From Paenibacillus pinistramenti (lineage in GTDB: Bacteria; Bacillota; Bacilli; Paenibacillales; Paenibacillaceae), in NCBI RefSeq assembly GCF_005869875.1, contig NZ_VAWG01000005.1:62001-126000 (forward strand): a DNA stretch of 64,000 nt. Direction: 5' to 3'. Each line of letters starts with the position of its first letter. The first letter of the stretch is position 1. The notes beneath the pieces were generated by a model, which saw only the letters and a list, made by a program, of their open reading frames with translations, ran no database searches and had not been told where the DNA came from. The translations under genes and the position numbers were made by a program. This document shows, piece by piece, positions 25,539 to 34,467 of the stretch.

Positions 25539-28169
25539 ATGGGACTAAGACGTATCGAGGCAATCAAATACTTGCTGTTTGTCGTTGAAATTATCGGAAT
25601 CTTCGTCTTGTTGTCTCATGCGGGCCGAACCGGCGGTTCGGAATTAGCCGCGGCAAGCGCTCAGAGCAGCAATCAGACGATCTGGAAGCTTGGAACCGAG
25701 GACGGAAAGTCCTCGGAGTTCGTTCCGGCTGCGGTCTCCAAGGCCTCCGCCTCAATTGAAGCAGCGGCAGGGAGCAGTACGGCCATAGCCGCAGCCAAAG
25801 TTCCCCAGGGCCTGAACGGGGAGAGCAATCCTGAATTCACATTAAATTACAATCTGAAGCAGATCCCGGAGAACGGGGTCTTGTTTCGGATAAAGGTGCT
25901 GGATGCCTACAAATCGGTTCCTCAGATGGCGGTCTTCTCCAATCATCAGCTGTCCGGAATCATTCAGGTTGCAGGCTCCTCCGGCACGGACAGCGAGTAT
26001 TCCTACAATAAATCCTATGAGGTGTATATCCCGAAGGAGCAGCTTCAAACCGGCAGCAATCAGCTGAAGCTGCAGCTTGTCCGCTGTCTGTACTGCTCAG
26101 CCGCAGAGGATCCGTATCTGTGGCTCAAGTGGGATGATCTCAGCCTTGAAGCGCTGGCCGCGCCGGCTGCCGAGCCGATAAACGGCCGGTATGTGCTTAC
26201 GGGAACCAATGTGAACAACTATGAATTTTACTACGACGAAGGGGCCGTCCGGCATCTTCCTTACGTGCTCAAATGGCTGGGGCTTGCTTACAGCGGCAAC
26301 GTAATGAGGGTAACTTGCGCGAGCAACGTCGGGGATGCCTGCTCCAATGTGCAGGATTATTACCAGGTGCTCAAAGATTACAATACGCAGGCCTCGGCCC
26401 TGTATTTGTATACGGGCGACATCAAGCTGAAGGCAGACGGTTCACTGCCGGATGAAGCAAAGCAGAAGCTTGCAGATTATTTCAACCGCTACGGAGGCTA
26501 CTTCCAATATTATGAGGTCGATAACGAGCCCGGATTGTTTAACCGTTCCAAAGCGGTGGATCTGGCTGTAGCGGACTGGCTGAACAAGGAAGGGAAAAAG
26601 ATTTCGCCCGGGCTGAAGACCGTCGCTCCAGGCTGGGCTTACTGGCCGGCCTATTCGGTGAAGTCCTGCCAGAACCAGACGGGAGACAGCCGGACCTGCG
26701 GCACCCCGGACGGCTGGGAGCGCGATCCGCAGCAGCGCCTGGAGCTGGAGCGCGTGACGGACTTGACCAACGGCCACGCTTATGGCAGTTCCTACGCCGA
26801 TCCGGAAGGCGGAAGCCTGGCCGAGAATCTGCAGACTTTTAAAGGCGCCTCGGATTCTTTCAGCAAACCGATGCTGGTTACGGAATTCGGCACCTCGGAC
26901 AGTCATACCGATTCGCCGGCATACGGGGCTTCGGACCCGCAGTCTGCCGCATTCGACCGGATTATGCGGGCTCACATCGGCTTTGCCGATATGTTTATCC
27001 AGCATGCGGCCTTCTTCAAGGATTTCTCGCTGTTCGAGAACGGATTTGATCTGACCCGGCACAACCCGGCGGAGACCAAGCAATCCGAGTTCAAGACTGG
27101 CGGAGACTCCCGGGTTGACATCATGCGCCGGCTTACGCTTGCTTACGCCACGCACGGCAAACCGCTTTCTTATGAAGTGGTGAACAAAGAGGAGACGGCG
27201 GATAAGCTGGTATATGTAAGGGCCGTTGATACTTCGGCGCTGGACCCGCTTCCCGTCTCGGGAGCGACCTCCAGCAAGCTGCTGATCAACTTTGTCAACT
27301 TCGAGAACACCACGCAGACGATTCAGGTGAAAGTTACAATGCCGGAGAATACCGTATACGAAGGAGAGCGTTTTGGTGCAGGGGAAACCTATCAGCAGGC
27401 GCGGACCTATATAACGGGATTGAAGGCGGCTCCTGAACTGACATTTACTGAAACGCTGGGTCCGGGGGAGGCTGTGCAGTATATTCTGCAGCCTTCCTCT
27501 TCCATAAAGGCGGAACCGCCTGCTTGGGTGAACGCTGCTGAAGACCAGGAGAACGGGATCCGGGTGGATTGGCTGGAGTCGGAGGGCGCAGCCTCTTATG
27601 AGGTGCTCCGTGCTGAGGGAACGGCCGGGACATGGACCGTGATCGCAAGTCAGCTTAAAGAGACGGAATACATGGATCTTAAGGTTGTAAAGGGAAAAAC
27701 CTACCGTTACGCCGTTCGCGTAACCGGGTCCACCGCCCAGTCTGCCGAGGTGAAAGCGGTTTATACCGGAACAGCCGAGCTGGACCGGTCAACCTTTAAG
27801 GTCAGCTCTAATATCGATCCGGCCAAAACCAATCCGGGAGCGGCTCTGGACGGCAATCCCCGCACAAGATGGGATACGGCCGCCAACCAGACCCCGGGCT
27901 CCTATTATCAGATTGAGCTGGAGCAGGTTCAACTGGTGGGGAGAATTTTGCTGGATTATACCCGTTCGCCGTACGATTATCCGCGGAACTATAAGGTGGA
28001 GGTCTCAACGGACGGGCGGCAGTGGCATCAGGTAGCAGAAGGACAGGGGAAGATGGAGAGGACGGAGATTGCCTTTACTCCGTCTGAAGCGAAGCTGATC
28101 CGGATTACGCAGACCGGCAAAGGGGGGAACTACTGGTCCATCCATGAGCTGCATGTGTATTCCGGATAG
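25539..28169 (+). CDS. Large secreted glycoside hydrolase (clan GH-A-like) with fibronectin III and F5/8 C domains
   Basis: This is an 876-residue extracellular protein. An N-terminal hydrophobic segment (about 8-30) acts as signal peptide or anchor. Residues 45-205 form a beta domain whose WKLGTEDGKSSEF opening recalls the third domain of family 4 polysaccharide lyases. Residues 215-555 look like a TIM barrel with clan-A catalytic placement: Glu330 in YEVDNEPGLFN and Glu449 in MLVTEFGTSDS. A fibronectin III-like domain (about 665-745) and an F5/8 type C domain (about 755-875, with ALDGNPRTRWDT) follow. I cannot name the GH family. Next to a GH26 enzyme at the end of the exopolysaccharide operon, it may degrade the same polymer. 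It has an oligo-Cys loop (RCLYCSAAEDP, TCASNVGDACS). Confidence 0.8.
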   Translation: MGLRRIEAIKYLLFVVEIIGIFVLLSHAGRTGGSELAAASAQSSNQTIWKLGTEDGKSSEFVPAAVSKASASIEAAAGSSTAIAAAKVPQGLNGESNPEFTLNYNLKQIPENGVLFRIKVLDAYKSVPQMAVFSNHQLSGIIQVAGSSGTDSEYSYNKSYEVYIPKEQLQTGSNQLKLQLVRCLYCSAAEDPYLWLKWDDLSLEALAAPAAEPINGRYVLTGTNVNNYEFYYDEGAVRHLPYVLKWLGLAYSGNVMRVTCASNVGDACSNVQDYYQVLKDYNTQASALYLYTGDIKLKADGSLPDEAKQKLADYFNRYGGYFQYYEVDNEPGLFNRSKAVDLAVADWLNKEGKKISPGLKTVAPGWAYWPAYSVKSCQNQTGDSRTCGTPDGWERDPQQRLELERVTDLTNGHAYGSSYADPEGGSLAENLQTFKGASDSFSKPMLVTEFGTSDSHTDSPAYGASDPQSAAFDRIMRAHIGFADMFIQHAAFFKDFSLFENGFDLTRHNPAETKQSEFKTGGDSRVDIMRRLTLAYATHGKPLSYEVVNKEETADKLVYVRAVDTSALDPLPVSGATSSKLLINFVNFENTTQTIQVKVTMPENTVYEGERFGAGETYQQARTYITGLKAAPELTFTETLGPGEAVQYILQPSSSIKAEPPAWVNAAEDQENGIRVDWLESEGAASYEVLRAEGTAGTWTVIASQLKETEYMDLKVVKGKTYRYAVRVTGSTAQSAEVKAVYTGTAELDRSTFKVSSNIDPAKTNPGAALDGNPRTRWDTAANQTPGSYYQIELEQVQLVGRILLDYTRSPYDYPRNYKVEVSTDGRQWHQVAEGQGKMERTEIAFTPSEAKLIRITQTGKGGNYWSIHELHVYSG

Positions 28170-28207
28170 CGGCTGCAGGCTGAACAGGTCCACATGGAAA
28201 AAAATCG

Positions 28208-28248
28208 AGCGGGAAGGGCGATGAGGCCCATTCCCGCTTCTTTTTTTT
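28208..28248. terminator. Bidirectional rho-independent terminator
   Basis: AGCGGGAAGGGC pairs with GCCCATTCCCGCT (one bulge) around a six-base loop. Eight T follow on the plus strand, and seven A precede it, giving a T run on the minus strand. It serves the glycosidase gene on the plus strand and the small membrane protein gene on the minus strand. Confidence 0.88.
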
Positions 28249-28257
28249 GACCAAAAA

Positions 28258-28368
28258 TTAAAGGACGTAATGAATGAATGCCCAGATCAGCAGCACCCAG
28301 ATTGGTATGGAAATGATGAGGCTCCAGAAAAACCCTTTCGAGAAAGACGAATTGTTGTTCTCTTCCAT
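28258..28368 (-). CDS. Small single-pass membrane protein, 36 residues
   Basis: A short open frame on the minus strand reads ATG to TAA over 37 codons. Its first ten residues are polar, MEENNNSSFS. They are followed by KG and a single hydrophobic helix rich in Ile, Trp and Leu, ending IHYVL. A ribosome site TTGGAGCG lies about nine bases upstream. The shared bidirectional terminator begins ten bases after its stop, which supports a real transcription unit. Function is unknown. Size and topology fit the many small membrane proteins of Gram-positive bacteria. It could also be a regulatory peptide; I see no family motif. Confidence 0.7.
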   Translation of the reverse strand: MEENNNSSFSKGFFWSLIISIPIWVLLIWAFIHYVL

Positions 28369-28490
28369 CTCTTACGCTCCAATACTCAAGATTGTTATCC
28401 AATATTTACCTGTAAATCTGTATGTATAGCTTGCCATAGATATAACTTACCATAGAGATAGGCTTTTTTGCCATTCCAAATCCGCGAGGC

Positions 28491-28517
28491 TTGACAAGTT
28501 AGACGGCGCGATATAAA
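28491..28517 (+). promoter_or_regulatory. Probable promoter of the SEC-C protein gene
   Basis: A consensus TTGACA (28491-28496) precedes TATAAA (28512-28517) with 15 bases between, slightly short of the usual 17. An AT-rich near-palindromic stretch CATATATGATATATTTG follows 10 bases downstream. Confidence 0.55.
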
Positions 28518-28610
28518 TTGAGGGTCATATATGATATATTTGAAGATAGTACATCCGGCCAGGGGTACTTTCTGCGATATGGGGAAATTTGAGAAAATGA
28601 GGTTTTTTCA

Positions 28611-29792
28611 ATGTTAACTGACATCCAATCTCTTTCTGAACAACTTACCAAAGAGTACGTGATCAAAGGGACAGTCGTAACCGGTCTGACCGGCCTGTTA
28701 TCCATACTGAATAAAACCCGGCTTTCGGCTTTGGCATCCGCATATGAAGTGGCAGGCCGTTCCAAAATGAAGAAGGAGCAGCTGGTGGAGGCCCTTGCCG
28801 CACAGATGACCGATCCTGCTTACGTCCGTTCCGTCCTGCTGCTGGCAGAAGAGCCGGAGTGGAAGCTGTTTGAGCGTCTGCTGAAGAAGCCGGTTCTGGA
28901 GGACAAGGGGGTTGGCTTTGGAGAATGCGGTTTTCTGCTTGAGTTTGGCCTTGTATTTGCGATTCAAGAAGATCAGAAGCCGTTCCTGATTCTGCCGGAT
29001 GAAGTGAAGGCTGCTTATGGAAAATTAAACAAAGCAGATTTCCGCAAGCAGCAGGCCCGGCTGTGGCTGATTCATGACTATGCGGCAGCTTTATCCAACC
29101 TTTACGGCGCATATAAAGCGGATACACTAATCAAGGTGTTTAATGCCCAGAATGAAGAAGCCCCGCTTACTGAAGAAGAGCTGTCCACGGCGCTTGATCA
29201 TCTTCTGCTGCGGGAGCAGATGTTTACCGTACATGGCGAATACATCGTCAATCTGGCGCTCGAGCCGGAGGAGTCGGAAGAGGATCTGAACGGACTGCTG
29301 GAGCTTCGGGGCAGCAAGCCTTTTTATGTGCCGGAGCGGTCAGAGCTGTTAAAATATAAAGATGACCTTTATTTCGAAATGACGCCTGAGCTTGTTAAGC
29401 TCCGGGATCATGTAATGAAGGAATACCAGCTGGAGAAGGCTGCGGCCGATGCGTTTGTTGATGACGTGCAGCTGGACTGCGCGGTCGAATCGTCATTTGG
29501 TGAAATCCTCGAAGGATTGGAGAAATTCGGCATTCAGCCCGGCAGCAAGGAACAGCTTGCGGAATTGACCGGGTTGGTTCAAGACGTCTACAACCATACG
29601 AGAATGTGGTCGAACGGCGGCCATACACCGGCCGAGCTCAGCAGACGCCAGAAGCCTGGCGTGATCAAGGCGGCTCATACGACCCACTATTTTCCAAAGA
29701 AGAAGCAGCAGGTCACCGTCACGAAGGTCGGACGGAACGACCCATGCCCTTGCGGCAGCGGGCAGAAGTACAAGAAATGCTGCGGTAAATAA
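28611..29792 (+). CDS. SEC-C motif protein of unknown function
   Basis: This 393-residue soluble protein ends in a SEC-C zinc-binding motif, [18 protein letters not shown], the same C-terminal tail found in SecA and many stand-alone proteins. The ligands are the CPC and CC cysteines. The body is mostly helical and acidic, and I recognise no catalytic domain. The region around residues 25-60 ([34 protein letters not shown]) resembles a SAP- or Rho_N-like helix-extended-loop-helix. That could bind nucleic acid, which is inference. It is a single-gene unit with its own promoter and terminator. Its ATG follows an unusually weak ribosome site (GAAAATGAGG). Confidence 0.75.
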   Translation: MLTDIQSLSEQLTKEYVIKGTVVTGLTGLLSILNKTRLSALASAYEVAGRSKMKKEQLVEALAAQMTDPAYVRSVLLLAEEPEWKLFERLLKKPVLEDKGVGFGECGFLLEFGLVFAIQEDQKPFLILPDEVKAAYGKLNKADFRKQQARLWLIHDYAAALSNLYGAYKADTLIKVFNAQNEEAPLTEEELSTALDHLLLREQMFTVHGEYIVNLALEPEESEEDLNGLLELRGSKPFYVPERSELLKYKDDLYFEMTPELVKLRDHVMKEYQLEKAAADAFVDDVQLDCAVESSFGEILEGLEKFGIQPGSKEQLAELTGLVQDVYNHTRMWSNGGHTPAELSRRQKPGVIKAAHTTHYFPKKKQQVTVTKVGRNDPCPCGSGQKYKKCCGK

Positions 29793-29849
29793 GATACAGA
29801 GAAATAAGCTACAGAGAAAAAGATTCAGCGAAATAAGATCCAGCGAAAG
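29790..29849 (+). repeat. Degenerate 14-15-bp tandem repeat after the SEC-C gene
   Basis: Four adjacent copies of a unit like AAGATACAGAGAAAT fill the space between the stop codon and the terminator hairpin. Copies vary at three or four positions. They are untranslated. Confidence 0.75.
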
Positions 29850-29852
29850 AAC

Positions 29853-29883
29853 GGCTCCCTGTGCTGCAGCGGGGCCTTTTTTT
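29853..29883 (+). terminator. Rho-independent terminator after the SEC-C gene
   Basis: GGCTCCCTG pairs imperfectly with CAGCGGGGCC around TGCTG. Seven T follow. Confidence 0.75.
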
Positions 29884-29911
29884 GCGTCCGGATTCTCAGC
29901 AATCTAGTAGT

Positions 29912-29941
29912 TTGTATCCGCTTTCCTGAGGGGTATATAAT
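29912..29941 (+). promoter_or_regulatory. Probable sigma-A promoter of the aldo/keto reductase gene
   Basis: TTGTAT at 29912-29917 and a perfect TATAAT at 29936-29941 are separated by 18 bases, about 40 bases before the start codon. Confidence 0.7.
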
Positions 29942-29983
29942 AGACGGGGTAAGGAAAAAAAGCTCTGAGGAGGCTGGAGAAAC

Positions 29984-30955
29984 ATGCATTACAGAACGCT
30001 TGGCAGAACGGGACTGAGTATATCGGAAATCGGCTATGGAGCCTGGGGCATCGGCAAGTCAGGCTGGCTGGGCGCGGAGGATCAGGAATCTCTGAAAGCT
30101 CTTCACCGCTCCATTGATCTGGGATTAAACTTTATTGATACCGCGCTTGGGTACGGTGACGGTCATAGTGAACGTCTGGTTGGACAAGTCGTCCGCGAAC
30201 GTTCGGAGACAATCTATGTGGCTTCCAAAATTCCGCCTAGCAACGGCCAGTGGCCGGCCCGCGCAGGCGTGCCTTCCTCTGAAGCCTTTACGGCGGAGCA
30301 TGTAATCTCCTGCACGGAGCGGAGCCTGCGCAATCTCGGTCTGGATACGCTGGATGTTCAGCAGTTTCACGTCTGGTCCGACGAGTGGGTCGGGCAGGGA
30401 GACTGGCTGGAGGGTGTCCAGAAGCTGAAGGAGCAGGGGAAGATCCGCTATTTCGGCGTGTCCATTAACGACCATCAACCCTCGAACGCCATCAAATTGA
30501 TTGAGTCGGGTGTCGTGGATACGGTACAGGTCATTTACAATATCTTTGATCAAAGTCCGGAGGATGAGCTTCTGCCGGCGTGCGAGAAGCATAACATCGG
30601 CGTCATTGTCCGCGTTGCGCTGGATGAAGGCGGGCTGACAGGGACCTTTACGCCGGAGACAACCTTCCCGGAGGGAGACTTCCGCGGCCGGTATTTTAAC
30701 GGAGAACGGAAGCAGGAGGTCGTCAGCCGGGTGAAGCAGATTACGGAAGATCTGAACATTACAAACGCTGAAATGGCGGAAACGGCGCTCCGGTATGTGC
30801 TCAGCCATCCGGCGGTTTCCACGGTCATTCCGGGGATGCGGTCCGTCCGGAACGTGGAGCGGAATATGGCGGTGGGCGACGGCAAAGGGCTGCCGGAGGA
30901 GCAGGTGTCGAAGCTGAAGAAACACCGCTGGGTGCGTAATTTTTACTTGTCATAA
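29984..30955 (+). CDS. Aldo/keto reductase
   Basis: This is a cytosolic NAD(P)H-dependent oxidoreductase with a TIM-barrel fold, 323 residues. The classical catalytic tetrad is visible: Asp52 and Tyr57 in [11 protein letters not shown], Lys82 in YVASKI, and His in QQFHVW. SVIPG-like cofactor binding appears as [17 protein letters not shown] near the C-terminus. It is a single gene between its own promoter and terminator, with a GAGGAGG ribosome site. The natural carbonyl substrate is not evident; a general detoxification role is usual for this subgroup. Confidence 0.92.
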   Translation: MHYRTLGRTGLSISEIGYGAWGIGKSGWLGAEDQESLKALHRSIDLGLNFIDTALGYGDGHSERLVGQVVRERSETIYVASKIPPSNGQWPARAGVPSSEAFTAEHVISCTERSLRNLGLDTLDVQQFHVWSDEWVGQGDWLEGVQKLKEQGKIRYFGVSINDHQPSNAIKLIESGVVDTVQVIYNIFDQSPEDELLPACEKHNIGVIVRVALDEGGLTGTFTPETTFPEGDFRGRYFNGERKQEVVSRVKQITEDLNITNAEMAETALRYVLSHPAVSTVIPGMRSVRNVERNMAVGDGKGLPEEQVSKLKKHRWVRNFYLS

Positions 30956-30968
30956 TGGATTGGAGCGG

Positions 30969-31007
30969 GCGGGGCGGGGATGCGACATCCTGCTCCGCTT
31001 TTTTTTT
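30969..31007 (+). terminator. Rho-independent terminator after the aldo/keto reductase gene
   Basis: GCGGGGCGGGGATG pairs with CATCCTGCTCCGC, with two G-U pairs and one bulge, around a CGA loop. Nine T follow. Confidence 0.88.
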
Positions 31008-31109
31008 CTTAGCTACAGGGTCAAACGGTGTTCCCGGCAGGGCTAATACACACCAAATCAGCTCCCCTCACGTACAATAACCTATCTTTTACTGAAGGGG
31101 AGGCCCCAT

Positions 31110-31880
31110 ATGATTGTACTTCTCTCGGGCAGCGCCAATACGGATCTGACGGGTTTATCGCCTTGGGAACAAAACGTGCTGAATATGAAGCAGGGCAGCG
31201 CGGTCACCTACACCTACAGCACACCGGAGGCTTTACGATTTGAACTGCATGCAAGAACGGCTATTGTCGAGGCGGCCAAGGGCTTGTACCGGAGCGGTGC
31301 TTCGTTTGCCGAATTTAAGAACAGCAGATGCAGCCCGCTCTACTGGTCAAGAACACGTCTTGGCGGGTTCCAATTGCAGCCCGGCGTGCTGCCGTCGGAT
31401 GCGGTTGAGGATATTTTCCGGAATGGACGGCTCTATGCCTTTGAATGCGCCGCTGCCATTGTTCTGGTTATGTATAAAGCCATATTAGATGTTGTAGGCA
31501 GGCCGGTGTTTAATACGTACTTTCAGGATTTGGTTCTCTTTACCTGGTATCTGGATAACGATCTGAGGTTTAAGAGGGTGCAGCTGCCGGATGTGTATCC
31601 CGGGGACTCGCTTTATTTTAACAATCCTGACTTTGTTCCGTTCAGACCGGGCTGGCGCGGGGAAAATACCATTCTGCTGGAGCCTGACCTGTTCTTTGCG
31701 CATGGACCGGGCATCCTGTCATCCGGGGCGATTCTGGCTCTGCTAAACTCCAAACGGATCCCGGGGAGCACGACGCCGGCTCATATTTTGAATGATGCGC
31801 TCTGCCTTGACTTCGAGCATATCCGCCGGCTCAAAGAAGGAACGGCCCGGATCGGCCGCAGAAAATTTATTTCCGGCTGA
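31110..31880 (+). CDS. tgl: Protein-glutamine gamma-glutamyltransferase (spore coat transglutaminase)
   Basis: It cross-links proteins by forming epsilon-(gamma-glutamyl)lysine bonds, and in B. subtilis it hardens the spore coat. The active-site cysteine is Cys113 in LYAFECAAAIVLVMYKA, which lines up with the B. subtilis enzyme's catalytic region. Further matches are WYLDNDLRF, PGDSLYFNNPDF and WRGENTILL. The 256 residues compare with about 245 in B. subtilis. A strong GAAGGGGAGG ribosome site sits seven bases before the ATG. Its presence supports an endospore-forming host. No sporulation-specific promoter was recognised upstream. Confidence 0.92.
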   Translation: MIVLLSGSANTDLTGLSPWEQNVLNMKQGSAVTYTYSTPEALRFELHARTAIVEAAKGLYRSGASFAEFKNSRCSPLYWSRTRLGGFQLQPGVLPSDAVEDIFRNGRLYAFECAAAIVLVMYKAILDVVGRPVFNTYFQDLVLFTWYLDNDLRFKRVQLPDVYPGDSLYFNNPDFVPFRPGWRGENTILLEPDLFFAHGPGILSSGAILALLNSKRIPGSTTPAHILNDALCLDFEHIRRLKEGTARIGRRKFISG

Positions 31881-31947
31881 AGGTTTTGTCAGGGCTGAAA
31901 GCTTGGTTTTTGTCTGAAAGCTATATTTCCGGCCGAAAGCTGTAAAG

Positions 31948-31976
31948 TTGACAGCCCATACCGCTCATGTTAAATT
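31948..31976 (+). promoter_or_regulatory. Sigma-A-type promoter of the threonine synthase gene
   Basis: A perfect TTGACA (31948-31953) is followed after 17 bases by TAAATT (31971-31976). Downstream, the leader has a small hairpin ATGCGG-CAATA-CCGCAT (31998-32014). Upstream, three copies of a CTGAAAGCT-like element lie at 31895-31941. I see no T-box or other known leader element. Confidence 0.7.
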
Positions 31977-32072
31977 CATTCCAGAAATAGGCGGAAAATG
32001 CGGCAATACCGCATCTTATTAGGACGAAATCAGACAACTTTATATCTATAGCAGAGAGAAGGAAATACAGCG

Positions 32073-33287
32073 ATGCGATTTAGTTATATCAGTCACCTGC
32101 ACTGCCCGAAATGCGGTGAGGAATACCCGGCGGACCGGATTCAGCAGCTGTGCGGCTGCGGTTCTCCCCTGCTGGTCGATTATGATCTGAAAGAGCTGAA
32201 GAAGCAGTGGATGCCGGCCGATCTGGCTGGCCGCTCCAATGATCTATGGAGATATCACGAGCTGCTGCCTGTAACGGATGAGGGGAATGTTGTGACTCTT
32301 GGTGAAGGCATGACTCCGCTGCTGAAGCTCGAGCAGGCAGGCAGGGATATGGACATTCCGAATCTGCTGATGAAGGACGAAGGCGTTATTCCTACCGGAA
32401 GCTTTAAAGCCCGGGGAGCGGCTGTCGGGGTGTCCAAGGCCAAAGAGCTGGGCGTGAAGGAGCTGGCCATGCCGACGAACGGGAACGCAGGTGCAGCTTG
32501 GTCGCTTTATGCGGCCAGAGCAGGCATCAAAGCGTCCATCGTCATGCCGGTGGAAGCGCCGCTGATTACCCGGGGCGAGGTTGCCGTATCGGGGGCGAAC
32601 CTGAATCTGGTTAACGGTCTGATCAGCGACGCCGGCCAAATCGTCGGACAAGCGGTGAAGGAGCACGGGCTGTACGATGCGTCCACGCTTAAGGAGCCTT
32701 ACCGCATTGAAGGCAAGAAGACAATGGGAATTGAAATCGCCGAGCAGATGCACTGGAAGGTGCCGGATGTGATCCTGTATCCGGCAGGCGGCGGTGTAGG
32801 CCTGATCGGGATTCATAAGGCGCTGAAGGAGCTCGCCGAGCTGGGCTGGATCAAGAACAAACTCCCGCGCCTCGTGGCTGTACAGGCAGCCGGCTGCGCA
32901 CCGATCGTGAAAGCCTGGGAAGAAGGCAAAGCCGAATCCGAATTCTGGGAGAACTCGGAGACCGCGGCCTTCGGCATCAATGTGCCTAAGGCGTTAGGCG
33001 ACTTCCTGGTGCTGTCTGCGATTGCCGAGACAAACGGCTGCGCGGTGGCAGTCAGCGACAGCGAGCTGCTGGAGGAGCAGGCGCGGGTTGCCCGCCTGGA
33101 AGGGGCGTTTGTCTGCCCGGAAGGCGCAGCGGCCTTTGCAGCTGCACGCAAGCTCAGACAAACCGGCTGGATCAAGGACGGGGAGGCCGTGCTGGTTCTG
33201 AATACCGGCAGCGGCATCAAATATCCGGAGACGGTCCAGACGGCGGCTCCTGTGCTGGAGCCGGGAGATTCCCTGCTTCGTCCATAA
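32073..33287 (+). CDS. thrC: Threonine synthase (zinc-ribbon form)
   Basis: It converts O-phosphohomoserine to threonine using pyridoxal phosphate. Residues 8-35 form a zinc ribbon with CPKCGEEYP and LCGCG. The PLP lysine is Lys112 in PTGSFKARG. NGNAGAAWSLYAARAG and the glycine loop PAGGGVGLIG bind the cofactor phosphate. 404 residues. The gene stands alone, without hom or thrB nearby, and is preceded by a good promoter. This zinc-ribbon type is common as a secondary threonine synthase-like enzyme, so another thrC may exist elsewhere; the reaction is inferred from family. Confidence 0.87.
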   Translation: MRFSYISHLHCPKCGEEYPADRIQQLCGCGSPLLVDYDLKELKKQWMPADLAGRSNDLWRYHELLPVTDEGNVVTLGEGMTPLLKLEQAGRDMDIPNLLMKDEGVIPTGSFKARGAAVGVSKAKELGVKELAMPTNGNAGAAWSLYAARAGIKASIVMPVEAPLITRGEVAVSGANLNLVNGLISDAGQIVGQAVKEHGLYDASTLKEPYRIEGKKTMGIEIAEQMHWKVPDVILYPAGGGVGLIGIHKALKELAELGWIKNKLPRLVAVQAAGCAPIVKAWEEGKAESEFWENSETAAFGINVPKALGDFLVLSAIAETNGCAVAVSDSELLEEQARVARLEGAFVCPEGAAAFAAARKLRQTGWIKDGEAVLVLNTGSGIKYPETVQTAAPVLEPGDSLLRP

Positions 33288-33347
33288 AGGCAGCGGACAA
33301 GCTTTCTTTTATCCATGCCGGATTGACGAAACAGGGAGGCGGACAGA

Positions 33348-33824
33348 ATGAACATGGTGACAGAACCGGAGAATATCCGGCTGGAGGTCATAGCCTGGGG
33401 CTCCGCTGATTATGAGGAGGCCGTCAGGCTCCGTGACCGGGTGCTCAGACAGCCGCTGGGCATGAGCATCTATAACGATGACCTGCAGGCTGAGCGGCAG
33501 GACATCCATCTGCTGGCCAGAGCCGGAGGCCGCGCGGCCGGCGTGCTGCTGCTGCGCAGAATCGGCAGAGATACGCTGCAGATGAAGCAGGTGGCTGTTG
33601 ACGAGGCCATGCAGGGCCGGGGCATCGGCAGGAGGCTGGTCGGATTCGCCGAGCAGACTGCCCTGAAAGAGAGTGCGCGGAAGCTGATGCTTCATGCGCG
33701 GATGACGGCGGTACCCTTTTACGAGAAGCTGGGCTATGTCAAGACGGGCGAGCCTTACACGGAGGTCGGCATTCCGCACTGGACGATGTTTAAGGAGCTT
33801 CCGGGGGAAGCAAATGAACATTAG
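33348..33824 (+). CDS. GNAT family N-acetyltransferase (ElaA/YjcF-like)
   Basis: This is a 158-residue acetyl-CoA-dependent acyltransferase. The acetyl-CoA pyrophosphate loop is QGRGIGRRLV, preceded by the beta strand LQMKQVAVDEAM. The C-terminal FYEKLGYVKTGEPYTEVGIPH is typical of the YjcF/ElaA subgroup. The substrate is unknown. The ATG follows GGGAGG by eight bases, and a second in-frame ATG lies two codons on. It is followed by its own terminator and shares the strand with thrC, 60 bases upstream. Confidence 0.88.
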   Translation: MNMVTEPENIRLEVIAWGSADYEEAVRLRDRVLRQPLGMSIYNDDLQAERQDIHLLARAGGRAAGVLLLRRIGRDTLQMKQVAVDEAMQGRGIGRRLVGFAEQTALKESARKLMLHARMTAVPFYEKLGYVKTGEPYTEVGIPHWTMFKELPGEANEH

Positions 33825-33856
33825 ATAAACGAACGGATAAACGAATATCGGCGTTG

Positions 33857-33885
33857 AGGAGCTGCTGCCGGCAGCTTCTTTTTTT
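33857..33885 (+). terminator. Rho-independent terminator after the GNAT gene
   Basis: AGGAGCTGC pairs with GCAGCTTCT around TGCCG, and the T run TTCTTTTTTT follows. Confidence 0.82.
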
Positions 33886-34029
33886 CTGTCTGATAATTCT
33901 TGAGAGATACAGCTCGATACAGCGCGCAAAAAAATTGCGTGACCGCGCAAACTTTTTGCGGATACAGGACCGTCAAACCCCTTTAAGATAGAGATAGAAA
34001 TCCTAAACGGGTCAGGAAAGGTGAAAGTT

Positions 34030-34461
34030 ATGCAGGCCGACATAAACGAGCAGTATGTGGAATTCGGGGTGGATGACGAGCAGTACGCTATCCGCATTCA
34101 GGAGATCCACGAAATTATCAAGATGCAGGAAATTACCCAGCTTCCGAATGTGAAGGCTTATGTGAAGGGCGTAATCAATTTGCGGGGAAAAATCATCCCG
34201 GTGCTCAGCCTGCGCAGCTTCTTCGGGCTGGAGGATCAGCCGCATACGAAGTCAAGCCGCATTATCGTTGTTCACCACACCGAGGATACGGTAGGCATAA
34301 TGGTGGACCGGGTCAGCAAGGTAACTACTTTCTCGGATATTCAGCCCCCTCCGGAACGGGTAGGCGGGGTTGAGGGGAATTTTTTTGTAGGCATTGGGAT
34401 TTCGCAGGGAGGACTCGTCGGCATTCTTAAATTGGATGAAGTTCTTCTGCGCGAGGAGTGA
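34030..34461 (+). CDS. cheW: Chemotaxis coupling protein CheW
   Basis: It links chemoreceptors to the CheA kinase. About 143 residues make one CheW domain: QYVEFGVDDEQYAIRIQEIHEII, then VKGVINLRGKIIPVLSLRSFFGL with the conserved Asn-Leu-Arg-Gly, and VGIMVDRVSKV. The ATG at 34030 is chosen because AGGAAAGGTG ends seven bases before it. A GTG three codons earlier overlaps that ribosome site and is unlikely. Upstream (33931-33960) there are two imperfect inverted repeats built on GCGCAAA and TTTTGCG that may be control sites. It opens a cheW-cheA-mcp cassette with six bases before cheA. Confidence 0.93.
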   Translation: MQADINEQYVEFGVDDEQYAIRIQEIHEIIKMQEITQLPNVKAYVKGVINLRGKIIPVLSLRSFFGLEDQPHTKSSRIIVVHHTEDTVGIMVDRVSKVTTFSDIQPPPERVGGVEGNFFVGIGISQGGLVGILKLDEVLLREE

Positions 34462-34467
34462 CAACGC

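Noticed and set aside
31881..32072. Riboswitch or T-box before threonine synthase
   Set aside because: Only a six-base-pair hairpin is present, and no T-box motif or terminator follows it.
33961..34020. Sigma-D (motility) promoter before cheW
   Set aside because: TCAAACCCC and AAGATAGAGATAG do not match TAAA-N15-GCCGATAT well enough.
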